From: Xanthomonas sp. DAR 80977
GTDB taxonomy: Bacteria; Pseudomonadota; Gammaproteobacteria; Xanthomonadales; Xanthomonadaceae
DNA: 64,000 bases
Reading direction: 5' to 3'
Assembly: GCF_041240605.1 (NCBI RefSeq)
Contig: NZ_CP162487.1
Span: forward strand, 2,797,001-2,861,000
The notes beneath the pieces are model-generated. The model was not told where the DNA came from, made no database searches, and saw nothing but the letters and a program-made list of their open reading frames with translations. Both the position numbers and the translations under genes were made by a program. Of the stretch, positions 61,416-64,000 are shown in pieces (positions within the stretch are counted from its first letter, which is position 1; every line of letters begins with the position of its first letter).

Positions 61416-62161
61416 ACGCCGCCGCCCAATACCGCGCCGTGCAGCGCAACAGCGCCAACGACTACATCACCCAGCATTCGGACCTGGTGCGGCGCATCGC
61501 CCACCACTTGGCGGCGCGGCTGCCGGCCAGCGTCGAGATCGACGACCTGATCCAGGCCGGCATGATCGGCCTGATCGAGGCCTCGCGCAGCTACGATGCC
61601 GACCAGGGCGCCTCGTTCGAGACCTACGCCTCGATCCGCATCCGCGGCTCGATGATCGACGAGATCCGCCGCGGCGACTGGGTGCCGCGCTCGGTGCACC
61701 GCCGCGCCCGCGACGCCGCCTCGGCGATCCGCAAGATCGAACAGAGCACCGGCCGCGCCGCCGCCGCCAACGAAGTGGCCGCGGCGATGGACATGCCGCT
61801 TCCCGAATACCTGCGATTGATGGAAGATGCCGCGCGCGGCCAGGTGCTGAGCCTGGAGTCGCGGGTCGAGGACCACGGCGAACTGGATACCATCGCCAAG
61901 GGCGGCCCCAACCCGCAGCAGATGCTGGAGCGCAGCGAGTTCGGCCGCGAGCTGGGCAAGGCGATCGCGCAGTTGCCCGAACGCGAGCAGCTGGTGCTGT
62001 CGCTGTACTACGAGCAGGAATTGAACTTGAAGGAAATCGGCGCGGTGCTCGGTGTCAGCGAGTCGCGCGTCTGCCAGATCCACGGCCAGGCCACGGTACG
62101 GTTGCGCGGGCGCTTGAAAGCGTTCGAAGCGGCCGATGCCGGCCTGGAAGACGAAGAATAA
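61412..62161 (+). CDS. fliA: FliA, sigma-28 factor
   Basis: 249 residues. Region 2 (HHLAARLPASVEIDDLIQAG, YASIRIRGSMIDEIRR) reads the -10 element, region 3 follows, and region 4 (LPEREQLVLSLYYEQELNLKEIGAVLG) reads the -35. FliA transcribes late genes once FlgM is exported. Nine candidate sites lie in this window, including one before its own operon. Overlaps fleN by four bases; cheY follows after 18. Confidence 0.97.
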   Translation: MNAAAQYRAVQRNSANDYITQHSDLVRRIAHHLAARLPASVEIDDLIQAGMIGLIEASRSYDADQGASFETYASIRIRGSMIDEIRRGDWVPRSVHRRARDAASAIRKIEQSTGRAAAANEVAAAMDMPLPEYLRLMEDAARGQVLSLESRVEDHGELDTIAKGGPNPQQMLERSEFGRELGKAIAQLPEREQLVLSLYYEQELNLKEIGAVLGVSESRVCQIHGQATVRLRGRLKAFEAADAGLEDEE

Positions 62162-62179
62162 GACCCAAGGGAGTTAGCG

Positions 62180-62572
62180 GTGAACAAGAACATGCGGATT
62201 TTGATCGTGGACGATTTCTCGACGATGCGGCGCATCGTCAAGAATCTGCTCGGCGATCTCGGCTTCACCAACACTGCAGAGGCCGAAGACGGCAACAGTG
62301 CGTTGGCTGCACTGCGCTCGGCACCGTTCGAGTTCGTGGTCACCGACTGGAACATGCCCGGCATGACCGGCATCGACCTGCTGCGCAACATCCGTGCCGA
62401 CGACAAGCTCAAGCACCTGCCGGTGCTGATGGTGACCGCCGAGGCCAAGCGCGAGCAGATCATCGAGGCGGCGCAGTGCGGCGTGAACGGCTACATCATC
62501 AAGCCGTTCACCGCGCAGACGCTGCAGGAGAAGCTGGGCAAGATCTTCGAACGCCTGGGAGCGACCGCCTGA
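62180..62572 (+). CDS. cheY: CheY, chemotaxis response regulator
   Basis: 130 residues from a GTG, with a GGGAG ribosome site at 62169-62173. Single receiver with DD 11-12, phospho-Asp 56 in TDWNMPG, Thr in MVTAEA, and Lys in IIKPFT. CheY-P binds the FliM N-terminus to reverse rotation. It opens the cheYZA run, and its stop overlaps the cheZ ATG by one base. Confidence 0.97.
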   Translation: MNKNMRILIVDDFSTMRRIVKNLLGDLGFTNTAEAEDGNSALAALRSAPFEFVVTDWNMPGMTGIDLLRNIRADDKLKHLPVLMVTAEAKREQIIEAAQCGVNGYIIKPFTAQTLQEKLGKIFERLGATA

Positions 62573-63183
62573 TGGAAGCCACCGCCGAACGCAGCGCCCT
62601 GATCGAACGCCTGCAAGGTGCGCTGGACGCACTGGAGCGTGGCGACGAAGCCGCCTGGCGCAAGGAAATCGACACGCTCGCCGCCTGGCGCACGCGGCCG
62701 ATGATGCAGGGCCTGAGCCGGCTGGCGCGCGATCTGGGCCAGGCGCTCGGCGAACTGCCCACCATCCCCAGCGAGGCCGGCGAGCTGGACGATGCCTGCT
62801 CGCGCCTGGACCACGTGGTGGCGATGACCGAGCAGGCCAGCCACCGCACCCTGGACCTGGCCGAGGAATGCCGCGCGCTGGCCGATCAGCTGCGCGCCGG
62901 CGGACTGACCGGCGACCAGGGCGAGATCCTCGACAAGATCCGCCACAACCTCACCGAGATGGCCCTGGCGCAGAGCTTCCAGGACCTGACCGGGCAGATC
63001 ATCCGCCGCGTGGCCAGCATCGTGCGCCGCGTGCACGAGGGCTTCGGCGCGCTGGGCCTGCCGCCGAAGGACGACAACAAGAAGGCCGACGGCGGCCTGG
63101 CCGGTCCGGCGCTGGCCGGGCTGGACCGTCACGGCGTGTCGCAGAACGACGCCGACGACCTGCTGTCCGGACTGGGGCTGTAA
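62572..63183 (+). CDS. cheZ: CheZ, CheY-P phosphatase
   Basis: 203 residues, mainly a four-helix bundle. The catalytic Gln is in AQSFQDLTGQIIRRV, close to the E. coli QDFQDLTGQ pattern. The C-terminal CheY-binding peptide reads DADDLLSGLGL. CheZ removes the phosphate from CheY-P to end the turn signal. It starts in the cheY stop and is followed by cheA after four bases. Confidence 0.96.
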   Translation: MEATAERSALIERLQGALDALERGDEAAWRKEIDTLAAWRTRPMMQGLSRLARDLGQALGELPTIPSEAGELDDACSRLDHVVAMTEQASHRTLDLAEECRALADQLRAGGLTGDQGEILDKIRHNLTEMALAQSFQDLTGQIIRRVASIVRRVHEGFGALGLPPKDDNKKADGGLAGPALAGLDRHGVSQNDADDLLSGLGL

Positions 63184-63187
63184 TCTC

Positions 63188-64000
63188 ATGAGCGCCGTTC
63201 CCGACGACATCGCTGCCGACTTCATCATCGAGGCCCAGGAAATCCTGGACCGGCTCGGCGAGCAGCTGGTGTCGCTGGAGCAGGCGCCCGAGGACAGCGC
63301 GCAGCTCAACGCGGTGTTCCGCGGCTTCCACACGCTCAAGGGCGGCGCCGGATTCCTGGCGATCACGCCCATGGTCGAGCTGTGCCACGCCGCCGAGGAC
63401 ACCCTGGGCCAGGCCCGCGCCGGCCAGGCCACGCTGCAGGCGCGGCACTTCGACGCCGCGCAGCAGTCGCTGGACTACCTGCAGTCGATGCTCGACGCGT
63501 TCGGCAGCGGCAGCGAACCGCCGCGCGCGCCGCAGCAGCTGATCGCGCAGTTCGCGACCAGCGGCGAGGAAACCGCCGTCCCCAGCCCCAAGGCGGCCGC
63601 TGCGCCGACGTCGGCGCCGGCCGCAGGCGGCAACAGCGACCTCATCGACGACGACGAATTCGAAGCGCTGCTCGACCAGCTGCACGGCGGCGCCGCGCCG
63701 GCCGCGCTGCCGGTGCCGGCCGCCGCGCCGCGGCCGGCGCCGAGCGCCAAGCCCGCCGCCGCGCCGGCCAAGGCCGCCGAACCCGAGCACACCGTGCGCG
63801 TGGACACCAAGCGCCTGGACGCGATCGTCAACCTGATCGGCGAACTGGTGCTGTCGCGCAACCGGCTCAAGACCCTGCGCGTGCGCCTGCGCGACGAAGA
63901 ACTGGACCGCGCGGTCAGCAGCCTGGACATCGCCACCGCGCGCCTGCAGTCGGCGGTGATGCGCACCCGCATGCAGCCGGTCGGCAAGGTGTTCTCGCGC
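63188..64000 (+). CDS. cheA: CheA, chemotaxis histidine kinase (5' part)
   Basis: The first 271 residues are present; the gene continues past the window. The P1/HPt domain (1-110) has phospho-His 48 in FRGFHTLKGGAGF. The next ~100 residues are an Ala/Pro linker with no recognisable P2 domain; it contains DDDEFEALLDQLHGG at about 155-170, similar to the CheY-binding motif of FliM. The P3 dimerisation helices start at about 210 (VDTKRLDAIVNLIGELVLSR). CheA phosphorylates CheY (62180-62572). The ATP-binding and coupling domains lie outside the window. Confidence 0.95.
   Translation, partial: MSAVPDDIAADFIIEAQEILDRLGEQLVSLEQAPEDSAQLNAVFRGFHTLKGGAGFLAITPMVELCHAAEDTLGQARAGQATLQARHFDAAQQSLDYLQSMLDAFGSGSEPPRAPQQLIAQFATSGEETAVPSPKAAAAPTSAPAAGGNSDLIDDDEFEALLDQLHGGAAPAALPVPAAAPRPAPSAKPAAAPAKAAEPEHTVRVDTKRLDAIVNLIGELVLSRNRLKTLRVRLRDEELDRAVSSLDIATARLQSAVMRTRMQPVGKVFSR

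Noticed and set aside
1..64000. CRISPR arrays, tRNA or rRNA genes, insertion sequences
   Set aside because: None found on reading both strands; the only repeats are the three inverted-repeat elements and short palindromes.

Overview
The window is a near-complete flagellar and chemotaxis regulon from a high-GC gammaproteobacterium, almost certainly Xanthomonas (family Lysobacteraceae). The reasons are the rpoN2-vemR-fleQ order, the polar-flagellum genes flhF and fleN, single flagellin and cap genes, and the dispersed GGGATTSGGGATT-type intergenic repeats. The very high GC would suit an early-branching Xanthomonas clade, but that is inference. No rRNA, tRNA, CRISPR, IS element or phage gene was seen.

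Layout. 1-3.9 kb: signalling genes (the 3' end of a NarL-type kinase, a degenerate GGDEF-EAL-REC protein, and a convergent PAS kinase). 4-5.3 kb, minus strand: flgA, flgM, flgN. 5.4-17.3 kb: cheV, then flgBCDEFGHIJKL (rod, hook, rings, junction). 17.4-21.8 kb: fliC, fliD, fliS, a FliT-like gene and a PilZ-like gene. 21.9-26.1 kb: an orphan LuxR-type regulator, then rpoN2, vemR, fleQ. 26.3-37.7 kb: an accessory block with a sugar aminotransferase, an acyl carrier protein, a FabH-like synthase, two SDR reductases, two left-handed beta-helix acyltransferases, a Rieske oxygenase, an FkbM methyltransferase and a 1173-residue multidomain glycosyltransferase. 37.8-49.2 kb: fliEFGHIJK and fliLMNOPQR. 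49.2-55.4 kb: two tandem seven-bladed-propeller GGDEF proteins. 55.4-64 kb: flhB, flhA, flhF, fleN, fliA, cheY, cheZ and the 5' end of cheA.

Regulation can be read from the DNA. Ten sites fit the sigma-54 pattern YGGYAY-N5-WTGC, with the GG/GC pairs spaced by ten bases. They precede flgA, flgB, flgG, fliD, rpoN2, the aminotransferase operon, the big glycosyltransferase, fliE, fliL and flhB. Nine sites fit sigma-28 (TMAAG or TGAAG, N14-15, GCCGWWA). They precede flgM, cheV, fliC (two), fliD, fliS, both GGDEF genes and fleN-fliA. RpoN2 and FleQ would therefore drive the basal body and export gear. FliA, held by FlgM until the hook is complete, would drive filament, chemotaxis and late c-di-GMP genes.

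The most interesting part is the accessory block. Its two sigma-54 promoters place it in the flagellar regulon. Its gene set predicts a dideoxy-amino sugar carrying a short acyl chain made on a dedicated ACP and then further modified (oxygenation, methylation), which the large glycosyltransferase would attach to flagellin. Other points of note are a probable leaderless cheV message, a CheA linker carrying a FliM-like CheY-binding motif in place of a P2 domain, tandem sigma-28 propeller cyclases inside the export-gate locus, a 26-bp perfect palindrome upstream of fliE, and three copies of an inverted-repeat element between flagellar genes.
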